Origin: Trichocoleus desertorum ATA4-8-CV12
Lineage (GTDB): Bacteria; Cyanobacteriota; Cyanobacteriia; FACHB-46
NCBI GenBank assembly: GCA_019358975.1
Contig: JAHHIL010000003.1
Span: forward strand, 186,001 to 250,000
Length of the DNA stretch: 64,000 bases
Direction: 5' to 3'
This document shows positions 1 through 7,770 of this stretch, in pieces. The position numbers were made by a program, and so were the translations under genes. The notes under the pieces were generated by a model. It was not told the origin of the DNA. It did not search any database and saw only the letters and a list, made by a program, of their open reading frames with translations. Positions within the stretch are counted from its first letter, which is position 1. Each line of letters opens with the position of its first letter.

Positions 1-1
1 A

Positions 2-103
2 GCCCGTTGCCTCCTCACCAGCGCCCCTTCCAGTGTGGATGATAAGCAACTCAAGGAGCTACACGTCGCCTCTACTCACAAACCAAAACCCCAAAACGCC
101 TAA
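2..103 (+). CDS. possible 3' end of a gene that starts before the window
   Basis: Frame 2 is open from the first base to a TAA at 101-103, giving 33 residues ending in ...[21 protein letters not shown] (last part). The sequence looks protein-like but I do not recognise the family, and 33 codons without a stop can occur by chance. The next gene on the same strand begins about 75 bases later. Confidence 0.3.
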   Translation, partial: ARCLLTSAPSSVDDKQLKELHVASTHKPKPQNA

Positions 104-176
104 AACTCTTGTAAGGTCGAAGCATTTTCTCAGATATCAGTGTGCTCAGTGAAAATGCTTCACCCTTGCAGAATGT

Positions 177-1164
177 ATGGATCTTTATACCATCACTTTT
201 TGGGCGATCGCACCGCCGCTCTTAGCTCTCGCTTACTATTGCTGCCAAGTTCGCCAAGTCCCTGTCCCTCAACTACTCCTCGGTTTTCTGTCGGGAGGGC
301 TAGCTGGGCTAGCGGCTTTAGGGCTGGAGTGGAGTTTTGAGTTCTTAGCTCAAAGCCTACTGCCTTGGCAACAGATCACGCGATCGCTCTTAGGTGCAAG
401 CTTTACGACAACTACTAGAAATTGGCCCCATTGAAGAAGGCTGCAAACTTATAGGGGTGTTGTTGCTCGTAGTTGGCCTTCGTAGGTGGCAGTCGCGATC
501 GCCCTCAAGCAGTACCGTTCTGCTTTACACCATTGCTGTAGCCCTAGGGTTCACCGCCGAAGAAAACCTGTTGTATCTCTTCAATGGTGTGGCTTCGATT
601 TTCGATCGCACCATCGGCGTTGCAGTTCACGCTTGGTTTGCCGCCCCCTGGGGCTATGCGCTAGGACTGGCACTGAATCGAAAATACTCTTTAGCCTCCC
701 TTTTTAAGGCGGGTTGGGGAGATCTCTTAATAGCTTGGCTAAACGCAGTTGGCTGTCACGCCCTCGTCAACAGCCTCTCCCTCGCTTGGCGCTATGAACC
801 ACCCATTCAGCTCTTAAGCTACGGCCTCTTTCCGTTTTTTCTCTGGATGGCATGGCGGTTGAATAGCTTGCTCAAGCGATCGCAACACCAATCCCCATCC
901 ACACTCATTTCTGGCAATACTCCACAGGAATGTTACTGGCAGCGTGGCTTGGTTCTATTTGCGCTGATGTTAGGAGGTAACGCAATTTTTGGCTGGTTTC
1001 TGTTAGGCAGAAGCTTAAGTAGCGTCAGTTGGGCGCAACTCGTTGCCACACCAAATTTAGTCCAGTTTGCTCTCAGTCATTTTGTGCTGAATTTGATTCC
1101 AGGAGCGATCGCCTGGGGTATTTACCGCTATTTAAGGCGCAGAGGCGATCGTCATTTGGGGTAG
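177..1164 (+). pseudogene. PrsW-family intramembrane protease, split by a frameshift
   Basis: Two overlapping frames together spell one membrane protein of about 328 residues. The first (ATG at 177, open to 434) gives two N-terminal hydrophobic segments. The second (open from about 394 to 1164) carries the family motifs: EEGCK (EExxK), GFTAEENLLY and HAWFAAPWGYALG (HxxW-type), followed by several more membrane segments. PrsW proteins are multi-pass glutamic-type proteases; their role in cyanobacteria is not established here. The frames join around 390-395 by a +1 shift, between the codons for RSLL and QALRQLLEIGPIEE. This may be a true disrupted gene, a sequencing error or recoding; I cannot tell. 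The stop codon lies inside a palindromic repeat. Confidence 0.75.
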
Positions 1165-1226
1165 GGCGGGTTGATTGAAACATATCTCGCTCAAACCACC
1201 AATCTTTACGAAAAACCCGCCCCTAC
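1161..1226. repeat. imperfect palindromic intergenic repeat
   Basis: GTAGGGCGGGTT at 1161-1172 is mirrored by AACCCGCCCCTAC at 1214-1226, with one bulged base. The arms enclose 41 bases. The left arm contains the stop codon of the PrsW-type gene. GTAGGGGCGGGTTT-type palindromes are a common dispersed repeat class in cyanobacteria; the transcript would form a hairpin and could end transcription of both converging genes. Confidence 0.55.
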
Positions 1227-1254
1227 GTTGGCCCTTTGGAAACCCTTTTCTAGG

Positions 1255-2121
1255 CTACGCTAGAGCCGCTTCGCGTTGTTGACCTGCTACTTGATTGAAA
1301 TCAGCTTCAGTGCAGAAGACTTCGCAGGAGTTATTGGGGCTTTCGATTAACTTGATCTTGTACAACTGGGCACCAATCTCACGAATGGGCTGTTGCAACA
1401 GGTCACGAATGTGAACGGCAATATTTTCAGCCGTGGGCACAACCTCAGCAAAGTAAGGAATATCCTTGTTGAGAAAGGTGTGGTCAAACGGTTCCACCAC
1501 ATAATCATCCACGGCTTTTTGGAAAGCTACCAAGTCAGCAATCATGCCTGTGCGGGGGTCCATCTCGCCTTTGATTGTGACTTCTAGGTGATAGTTGTGG
1601 CCGTGACCATTGACCCGTGCACATTTCCCGTAGATTTCAGAGTTCTGTTCTAAGGTGAGGTGAGGTAGAGCCAGACGGTGAGCGGCGCTGAAGTGAGTGC
1701 TGATGGTGAGGTAAGCTTCCATTCCGTTTCCTTTATAGTCGGCCCAGAGTTCAGGATGTTCAAACAGTTGAATATTGGTGATTGGCAGATGAGGTGCGAG
1801 ACGTTGCCAAATCACCCGCGCGATATTTTCCGTCGTCGGCAGCGTTTGCTGAAACTCTGGCAAAGCGTCATTTAGGTACGAGAAGTTAAGATGATTGGTC
1901 ACTTCTCGCTTGATCACATGCTTCACATCCGACAGGTTTAGCACCATGCCATATTCATCGAGTTCGCCCGCCATCGCGACATAAAAGACATAGTTATGTC
2001 CATGTCCAGGTGCACGAGCGCAGAGACCAAACTGCTCTGTGTTTTCCGCTTCGCTCAGTTCAGGCAGCCAGTAACGATGGCTTGCTGAAAACTCAGCTCG
2101 ACGATTGATAATGCATTTCAT
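1255..2121 (-). CDS. two-domain 6-pyruvoyl/6-carboxytetrahydropterin synthase (QueD/PTPS) protein
   Basis: The protein is a head-to-tail fusion of two PTPS/QueD domains. Each repeat has the zinc-binding histidines and the reactive Cys: FSASHRY ... LCARAPGHGHNY in the first half and FSAAHRL ... KCARVNGHGHNY in the second. Each also has a downstream TxENIA motif (PTTENIA, PTAENIA). Single-domain members are about 120-140 residues, so about 288 residues fits a duplication. QueD acts on 7,8-dihydroneopterin triphosphate in queuosine synthesis; related PTPS enzymes make precursors of pterins, and cyanobacteria also make pterin glycosides. Which reaction applies is not decidable from motifs. A GTG two codons upstream (2127) is possible; I prefer ATG at 2121 because the domain begins there (MKCIINRRAEFSASH). 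Confidence 0.85.
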   Translation of the reverse strand: MKCIINRRAEFSASHRYWLPELSEAENTEQFGLCARAPGHGHNYVFYVAMAGELDEYGMVLNLSDVKHVIKREVTNHLNFSYLNDALPEFQQTLPTTENIARVIWQRLAPHLPITNIQLFEHPELWADYKGNGMEAYLTISTHFSAAHRLALPHLTLEQNSEIYGKCARVNGHGHNYHLEVTIKGEMDPRTGMIADLVAFQKAVDDYVVEPFDHTFLNKDIPYFAEVVPTAENIAVHIRDLLQQPIREIGAQLYKIKLIESPNNSCEVFCTEADFNQVAGQQREAALA

Positions 2122-2401
2122 GGGCACAGGGGAGGGAGATGGTGTGTTAAGTTCCGTAAACCAGCCTCCTTTCAGAATAAACCAATTTTCTTAAGGATTT
2201 TGGGCATTTACTGCTTCTGGAATAGCTTTACTGCTCTAACATTCCCTTGGAAAGAGAGAAAAACGATCGCGAAATTTCCTGGGCAATTGGGCAGGCTTCT
2301 GAGAGATTAAGGGGCGATCGCAGATGCTTCCCCGCCACTAAACTAGTGTGAACTGGTTCAACTAAATCCAGGTTACTTAAGACGCACGATCGCAGTGAGC
2401 T

Positions 2402-3715
2402 ATGGTCAACAATCGGTTCCTTGTTGGGTCTGTTGCATTTGGTGTCAGCTTTGGCCTCAGCTTCTTGACCAACCGAGACATGGGAAAAGCTTTTTCCAGT
2501 GGGTTGATCACCCTGCCTGCTGCCTTGTTCGCAATGGTCGTGGTGGAAAATCGTCGCAGCTCTCAAGCAAAGAGCACTTTAGCGTTTCTCAACACTCAGG
2601 TTCGAGCCTTGCAACGGCAGGGTGAAGATTTACAAGACGTATTGCTGGATTTGACTGACGAACGACAAGAGGTCGCGGCCCACCTCAGCTCATTGCAAGC
2701 TCAAGCGCAGCAAGCTAAACTCCAACTTGCGGATTATTGGAACCACAAAGAAGAACTGGTTTGGAAGTTAAATGCTCTGAACGCTCAAGAACAACACCAG
2801 CTAGAGCAAATTAACCAGAGGCAATCGCAAGTTAAAGCCCTAGAGCGACAAGAACTAGAGCTGAAGCGATCGCTCTCCAGTATCGACACGCTCAAAGAAC
2901 AAACTGAAGCAAACTTGGCGACTTGGCGGGCAGAACTTGTCCAGCTAGAAACGCGAGTGATGGAGCAACGCCAGCAAGAAGCATCACTCGACCAGGCTTT
3001 GATGATTCTGCGGCAACAAAAACAGCAGTTAGAACCAGAAGTTTACGGCTTACACACTCAAATCCAACAGCTAGAACAGCGCAAGCTGGAGGTTAGCCAA
3101 TCTCTCTCGGTTTTGCAAGCCGAGAAACAGCAGGAAGATGCCAGTTCTCATCCCCTCCAAGCGGCTATGCAACAGTTGCAGACACAAGTTATTTCGCTGC
3201 ACAAAGAACTGGAGCAGTTAGAAACTCAAATCTTAGACCGACGCAATCAAAAAGAAAGCTTAGAAGAAGAACTCGCCACACTCAATCTGCTGAAACTGCA
3301 AGCGGAAACCTACGAAGTTCAACCAGTTCAACCAGTTCAACCAGTTCAACCTCAGACTTCTAACCGCAAACGCAAAAGTGCTAGCAAAAAGGGAGCCATT
3401 CTACCCTTCCGCCCGCCCCGTGAGGAGACTTTACCCTCTGAGTGGACAGAATTTCTCTTGCAACTGCCGATGGCTGAGTTTCAGGTACTCAAGGCGATCG
3501 CAGAACAAGAAAACGCCAGCGCCGCCATCAAACAAATTGCTGAAGCCAACATCATGATGCCAGAGCTATTAATTGACTCAATCAACGAACGAGCCTTGGA
3601 TACCGTCGGCGATGTGGTAGTGGAGCCAAGTTCTAATCCTCCGGCGATCGCCTCTGAATACTTACCAGCAGTCAAGCAACTGATCAAAGCCTACGAAGAC
3701 CTACTAGCCGAATAG
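2402..3715 (+). CDS. membrane-anchored coiled-coil protein with possible TerB-C-like C-terminus
   Basis: Residues 1-50 contain two short hydrophobic stretches (FLVGSVAFGVSFGLSFL and GLITLPAALFAMVVV). Residues 60-300 are a long Gln/Glu/Leu-rich coiled coil. A Pro-Val-Gln linker (PVQPVQPVQP) is encoded by four tandem GTTCAACCA-type units near 3317-3350. The last 100 residues form a compact domain (EWTEFLLQLPMAEFQVLKAI ... MPELLIDSINERALDTVGD ... YLPAVKQLIKAYE) that resembles the TerB C-terminal domain of tellurite-resistance proteins. That assignment is from memory of the pattern and is tentative. A spacer or scaffold tethered to the membrane is a reasonable inference; no enzymatic motif is visible. 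Confidence 0.7.
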   Translation: MVNNRFLVGSVAFGVSFGLSFLTNRDMGKAFSSGLITLPAALFAMVVVENRRSSQAKSTLAFLNTQVRALQRQGEDLQDVLLDLTDERQEVAAHLSSLQAQAQQAKLQLADYWNHKEELVWKLNALNAQEQHQLEQINQRQSQVKALERQELELKRSLSSIDTLKEQTEANLATWRAELVQLETRVMEQRQQEASLDQALMILRQQKQQLEPEVYGLHTQIQQLEQRKLEVSQSLSVLQAEKQQEDASSHPLQAAMQQLQTQVISLHKELEQLETQILDRRNQKESLEEELATLNLLKLQAETYEVQPVQPVQPVQPQTSNRKRKSASKKGAILPFRPPREETLPSEWTEFLLQLPMAEFQVLKAIAEQENASAAIKQIAEANIMMPELLIDSINERALDTVGDVVVEPSSNPPAIASEYLPAVKQLIKAYEDLLAE

Positions 3716-3833
3716 CAGAGCTTGCTTCAAGACTTGCTTAAAGTTTCATGACCATCCTTTAACTGGAACCACAGGAAAGCATTAAGCTACCTTAAGCAGA
3801 CTTTGCGCTTGTGACTCATTTAGCTGCCATAAC

Positions 3834-5030
3834 ATGATTGCCTCTGTCCGTCCTCACCAAAAAGCTAAAGCCCTCAAACCTTCTAGCCGTCGTCCTGCCA
3901 AGGAACTCTGTAGTGAGTGCGGCCTGTGCGATACCTACTACATTCATTACGTCAAAGAAGCTTGCGCCTTTATCAATCAACAGATTGCTGAGCTGGAGGC
4001 TGAAATCCACGGACGCAGCCGCGACTTGGATAACCAAGACGAGTGGTATTTCGGCGTCAACCAAGACATGATGGCCGCCCGCAAAACTGAGCCGATCGAG
4101 GGGGCCCAGTGGACAGGTATTGTCAGCACGATCGCGATCGAAATGCTGAATCGTGGTTTAGTAGAGGGCGTGGTCTGTGTGCAAAACACGGAAGAAGACC
4201 GCTTTCAACCCAAACCTGTGATCGCTCGCACCCCAGAGGAAATCTTGGCCGCACGGGTCAACAAACCGACGCTCTCGCCTAATCTGTCGGTGTTGGAGCA
4301 GATTGAGCAGTCGGGGATGAAGCGGCTGCTGGTAATCGGTGTGGGTTGTCAAATCCAAGCTCTACGCGCAGTCGAAAAGCAACTCGGCTTAGAAAAGCTC
4401 TATGTGCTGGGAACGCCCTGCGTGGATAATGTCACCCGGGCAGGATTGCAAAAGTTTTTAGAAACCACCAGCCGATCGCCGGAAACCGTCGTGCATTACG
4501 AGTTCATGCAAGACTTTCGGGTGCATTTCAAGCACGAAGATGGCTCAATTGAAAAAGTCCCCTTCTTTGGCCTGAAAACTAATCAGCTTAAAGATGTCTT
4601 TGCGCCTTCCTGCATGAGCTGCTTCGACTACGTCAACTCCCTGGCCGATTTGGTCGTGGGCTATATGGGCGCTCCCTTCGGTTGGCAATGGATTGTGGTA
4701 CGGAACGATCGCGGTCAGGAAATGCTGGATTTGGTGGGCGATCAGCTGGAAACGCAGCCTGTAATGTCCCAAGGCGATCGCCATAACGCAGTACAGCAAA
4801 GCATTCCTGCATACGACAAGGGCGTTACTTTACCCATGTGGGCCGCTCAACTCATGGGTGTAGTCATCGAAAGAATCGGCCCCAAAGGCTTGGAATACGC
4901 CCGTTTCTCCATCGATTCGCACTTTACTCGTAACTATCTCTACCTCAAGCGCCAGCATCCGGAAAAGCTGGAAGCTCATGTGCCTGAGTACGCTAAGCGC
5001 ATCGTTGGACAGTACAAGCTGCCAGAATGA
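3834..5030 (+). CDS. bciB: ferredoxin-dependent 3,8-divinyl (proto)chlorophyllide 8-vinyl reductase, BciB type
   Basis: The protein belongs to the FrhB/F420 hydrogenase beta-subunit-like family; the cyanobacterial branch is BciB, which reduces the 8-vinyl group of divinyl (proto)chlorophyllide during chlorophyll synthesis, using ferredoxin, Fe-S clusters and FAD. Visible cysteines include the N-terminal cluster CSECGLC, then GVGCQIQAL, GTPCVDN and CMSCFDY, matching the expected Fe-S ligands and conserved family motifs. Length (398) matches the family. The ATG at 3834 is preceded by CATAAC and no strong Shine-Dalgarno. The gene stands alone on the plus strand. Confidence 0.88.
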   Translation: MIASVRPHQKAKALKPSSRRPAKELCSECGLCDTYYIHYVKEACAFINQQIAELEAEIHGRSRDLDNQDEWYFGVNQDMMAARKTEPIEGAQWTGIVSTIAIEMLNRGLVEGVVCVQNTEEDRFQPKPVIARTPEEILAARVNKPTLSPNLSVLEQIEQSGMKRLLVIGVGCQIQALRAVEKQLGLEKLYVLGTPCVDNVTRAGLQKFLETTSRSPETVVHYEFMQDFRVHFKHEDGSIEKVPFFGLKTNQLKDVFAPSCMSCFDYVNSLADLVVGYMGAPFGWQWIVVRNDRGQEMLDLVGDQLETQPVMSQGDRHNAVQQSIPAYDKGVTLPMWAAQLMGVVIERIGPKGLEYARFSIDSHFTRNYLYLKRQHPEKLEAHVPEYAKRIVGQYKLPE

Positions 5031-5056
5031 GGGGAATTTTGTAGATAGGAGCCAAA

Positions 5057-5084
5057 AGCCAGGAGTCAGAAGCCAGGAGTTAGA
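5057..5084. repeat. short tandem repeat, two 14-bp units
   Basis: AGCCAGGAGTCAGA (5057-5070) is followed directly by AGCCAGGAGTTAGA (5071-5084), with a degenerate copy just upstream (AGGAGCCAAA). The 7-bp periodicity is typical of cyanobacterial short tandemly repeated repetitive sequences in intergenic regions. Confidence 0.6.
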
Positions 5085-5199
5085 GCGATCGCTACTCTTG
5101 GCTTTGTATTTCATGCTGCATTGCGGTTTTCTGCTTTAACCCAGGGATTTTAAGGATAGGTTAAAAGATTACATTTAATTCATATAAATTGATAAATTC

Positions 5200-5224
5200 G
5201 TTACAGAAATGTTAACTCTGTAAC
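5200..5224. other. dyad-symmetric element upstream of a 57-codon gene
   Basis: GTTACAG (5200-5206) and CTGTAAC (5218-5224) form a perfect 7-bp inverted repeat around 11 bases in an AT-rich stretch about 75 bases before the small gene at 5298. It could be a regulator-binding site or a weak hairpin; no run of T follows that would mark a terminator. Confidence 0.35.
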
Positions 5225-5297
5225 TTCGTATCCAGTCATACTAAGTACACTACGAAATAAATGATTTTAGTTACCAAACATTAGCAATTGTTAAGAA

Positions 5298-5471
5298 ATG
5301 AAACTTCAGACTGGTGAGCTTTTAGTGTCTAGAAATGGCAAGCAGTATCGAGTGGTGGAGTGTTATGAAGACAGCGTTTCTTTAATGCCAGTGAATGGCT
5401 ACACGCTGTTTTCCTGTCGCCGCTTGTTTGTAGAGTCTTCTTTTCGTCTTGCTACTGCTGGTGTAGCCTAG
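5298..5471 (+). CDS. small uncharacterised protein, 57 residues
   Basis: An ATG at 5298 opens a 57-codon frame: it begins MKLQTGELLVSRNGKQYRVV and ends FRLATAGVA, with a TAG at 5469-5471. The N-terminal half, with GELLVSRNGKQYRVVECYEDSVSLMP (in part), looks like a small beta-barrel. The frame has sensible composition (Leu/Val/Arg, one HIP1-free stretch) and no competing gene covers most of it. Its last four bases overlap the last four bases of the convergent gene on the other strand. I do not recognise the family. The start is supported by AAGAA six bases upstream, which is a weak ribosome binding site. Confidence 0.55.
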   Translation: MKLQTGELLVSRNGKQYRVVECYEDSVSLMPVNGYTLFSCRRLFVESSFRLATAGVA

Positions 5472-6700
5472 GCTGGGCCTACTGCCTCAATCGCAGCTTC
5501 GAGGGCGATCGCTACATGTGTCCAATGAGTCCCGCCCTGACAAAACACGACATAAGGCTCACGCAGCGGCCCATCTGCTGAGAATTCCGAAGTACTGCCA
5601 TCAATAAACGTGCCACCTGCCATTACCAATTGGCTTTCGTAACCTGGCATGCCTGAGGGGATGGGGTCTAGATAGGAACCAATAGGCGAATGTTTTTGGA
5701 TGGCGCGACAAAAAGCAATTAGTTTTTCGGGTGAGCCGAGTTGAATGGCTTGAATTACGTCCCGTCGCGGCGCTTCTGGCAAAGGATTTACTGGATAACC
5801 GAGTTGCTGGAAGACATGCGCGGTTAAGTGGTTGCCTTTCACCGCTTCCCCAACCATCTGCGGAGCCAGAAATAAGCCTTGAAATAGCAAACGATTTTGA
5901 TCAAAAGTAGCTCCACCTGAACTGCCTACTCCAGGCGCAGTCAGGCGGCAAGTAGCTGCTTCTACCAAATCAGCTCGGCCTGCCACATATCCTCCAGCTG
6001 TGACAATTGTGCCACCGGGATTTTTGATCAAAGACCCAGCCATTAAATCCGCCCCAACGGCAGTGGGTTCTTGGGTTTCAATAAACTCGCCGTAGCAGTT
6101 ATCCACAAAGCAAACCGTGTTGGGATTTTGCTGCTTGACCAAATGCACGATTTTTTCGATGTCAGCGATCGCCAAGCTAGATCGCCAAGAGTAACCACAG
6201 GAGCGCTGAATTAGAACTAAGCGAGTGTGATCGCTCACCGCCTCAGTCAAAGCTTGCCAATCGATCGCGCCCTCTGGGGTTAATTCCAATTGGCGGTAAT
6301 CCACACCAAACTCGCGCAACGAGCCTTGACCGTGACCGCGTAGGCCAATTACTTCTTCTAAAGTGTCGTAAGGCGCACCTGCCACAGCTAGCATTTCGTC
6401 GCCGGGACGCAGCACCCCGTATAAGGCACAGGCGATCGCGTGGGTACCCGAAACAAACTGTACCCGCACCGCTGCGGCTTCTGCTCCCATGACTTCGGCA
6501 AACACCTGATCTAACGTCTGCCGCCCCAAATCATCATGCCCATAACCAGAAACACTCGCAAAGTGATGCGTTCCTACGCGATGATGGTAGAACGATGTTA
6601 AGACTCGTTTCAGATTTTTCTTGACCTGAGAGTCAATTCCAGAAAAAATCTGGAGTAGTGCTTGCTCTGCTTTCTGTAACAGTTCAACACTGCTGGTCAC
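5468..6700 (-). CDS. methionine gamma-lyase family (YnbB/Alr-like) PLP-dependent enzyme
   Basis: This is a fold-type I PLP protein of the group often annotated as aluminium resistance protein or methionine gamma-lyase family protein. The Schiff-base lysine is in GSLIKNPGGT; the cofactor-binding region includes FVSGTHAI and FVDNCYGEF. The C-terminal half contains GGTFIDGSTSEFSADGPLR, typical of this group. Length (410) matches. The precise substrate of the family is poorly defined; cleavage of a sulphur amino acid is a prediction by homology only. A Shine-Dalgarno-like GGAGG lies just upstream of the ATG (CTCCTCCGG on the plus strand near 6712). Confidence 0.82.
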   Translation of the reverse strand: MTSSVELLQKAEQALLQIFSGIDSQVKKNLKRVLTSFYHHRVGTHHFASVSGYGHDDLGRQTLDQVFAEVMGAEAAAVRVQFVSGTHAIACALYGVLRPGDEMLAVAGAPYDTLEEVIGLRGHGQGSLREFGVDYRQLELTPEGAIDWQALTEAVSDHTRLVLIQRSCGYSWRSSLAIADIEKIVHLVKQQNPNTVCFVDNCYGEFIETQEPTAVGADLMAGSLIKNPGGTIVTAGGYVAGRADLVEAATCRLTAPGVGSSGGATFDQNRLLFQGLFLAPQMVGEAVKGNHLTAHVFQQLGYPVNPLPEAPRRDVIQAIQLGSPEKLIAFCRAIQKHSPIGSYLDPIPSGMPGYESQLVMAGGTFIDGSTSEFSADGPLREPYVVFCQGGTHWTHVAIALEAAIEAVGPA

Positions 6701-6846
6701 TCTTTGGTTCTCCTCCGGAGACGCACATTTAGGATCTGGTAGCCCTCCAGGCTGATGATTTTTCGCTGTCAGCTGGTTAACATTTATCAGATGTAAAGTT
6801 TATTGTCGCGCAGATTGGGCATCAAAGTTCGTTTTGAGATTACCGC

Positions 6847-7674
6847 ATGACTATTGCACAAGCAACCAAACCTCCTTTAGCCTGGCCGATTATTCTGTTC
6901 ATGGGAGCAATTCACATTGGCGCACTCTTTGCCTTTGTACCTGGCACCTTTAGCTGGGGTGCCGTGGGTGTTGCTCTGTTTCTCCACTGGGTGACTGGTG
7001 GGTTGGGAATTACTTTAGGATGGCATCGTTTAGTCACGCACCGGAGCTTCCAAACTCCTAAATGGTTGGAATACTTCTTCGTATTTTGTGGCAGCTTAGC
7101 CTGTGAAGGCGGTGTAATTGAGTGGGTTGGCCTGCACCGTCATCACCATGCACACTCAGACGAAGCGGTGGATCACCACAACTCAAATGAGGGGTTTTGG
7201 TGGAGCCACATGGGTTGGATGCTGCATAAAGTTCCTGCCAAGAGTGAAGTGGAGCGTTTCACCAAAGATATTTCTAGCGATCCAGTTTATAAGTTTTTAG
7301 ACGACTACTTTCTGCTGGTGCAGTTTGCCTTGGGAGTTGTACTTTATCTCCTCGGTGGCTGGCCTTTTGTTGTCTGGGGTATTTTTGTTCGCTTGGTGTT
7401 GGTTTACCACTGTACTTGGTTTGTGAACAGTGCCACGCACAAATTTGGCTATCGGAGTCATGAATCTGGCGATCGCTCTACCAACTGCTGGTGGGTAGCT
7501 CTCCTAACTTATGGCGAAGGCTGGCACAACAATCACCACGCTTACCAGTACTCCGCTCGTCACGGTTTACAGTGGTGGGAAATTGACATGACTTGGATGA
7601 CCATTCGGCTTCTACAATTACTAGGGCTGGCTTCTAAGGTGAAGTTACCTCCCAAAGAGGCTCAAGCCGCTTAG
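6847..7674 (+). CDS. desC: acyl-lipid delta-9 desaturase (DesC)
   Basis: DesC puts the first double bond into stearoyl chains of membrane lipids in cyanobacteria. The three histidine boxes of membrane di-iron desaturases are present: HRLVTH, HRHHH and HNNHH. Hydrophobic segments flank them (IILFMGAIHIGALFAFV, FFVFCGSLACEGGV, LLVQFALGVVLYLLGG). Length (275) fits DesC rather than DesA/B/D. Expected location is the thylakoid and cytoplasmic membrane, with ferredoxin as electron donor. A separate AT-rich leader of about 140 bases and a terminator after the gene suggest a monocistronic, possibly cold-responsive unit; the cold response is family knowledge, not seen here. Confidence 0.93.
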   Translation: MTIAQATKPPLAWPIILFMGAIHIGALFAFVPGTFSWGAVGVALFLHWVTGGLGITLGWHRLVTHRSFQTPKWLEYFFVFCGSLACEGGVIEWVGLHRHHHAHSDEAVDHHNSNEGFWWSHMGWMLHKVPAKSEVERFTKDISSDPVYKFLDDYFLLVQFALGVVLYLLGGWPFVVWGIFVRLVLVYHCTWFVNSATHKFGYRSHESGDRSTNCWWVALLTYGEGWHNNHHAYQYSARHGLQWWEIDMTWMTIRLLQLLGLASKVKLPPKEAQAA

Positions 7675-7720
7675 GCTTAACGCCGGCGGGCAAAATTGCT
7701 ACCGTTAAAACTGCGAATTG

Positions 7721-7757
7721 AATGGGGTGGCTCTAAAGGGCGGCCCCATTTTAGTTT
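7721..7757. terminator. probable bidirectional terminator between desC and the convergent proA-like gene
   Basis: AATGGGG (7721-7727) pairs with CCCCATT (7744-7750), followed by TTAGTTTT. The element sits about 46 bases after desC and 14 bases after the end of the convergent gene, so it may serve both. Confidence 0.55.
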
Positions 7758-7770
7758 TAAATTCGTGACG

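Noticed and set aside
2228-2566. 112-residue minus-strand frame upstream of and overlapping the coiled-coil gene
   Set aside because: It overlaps the start of a well-supported gene and its composition is not protein-like.
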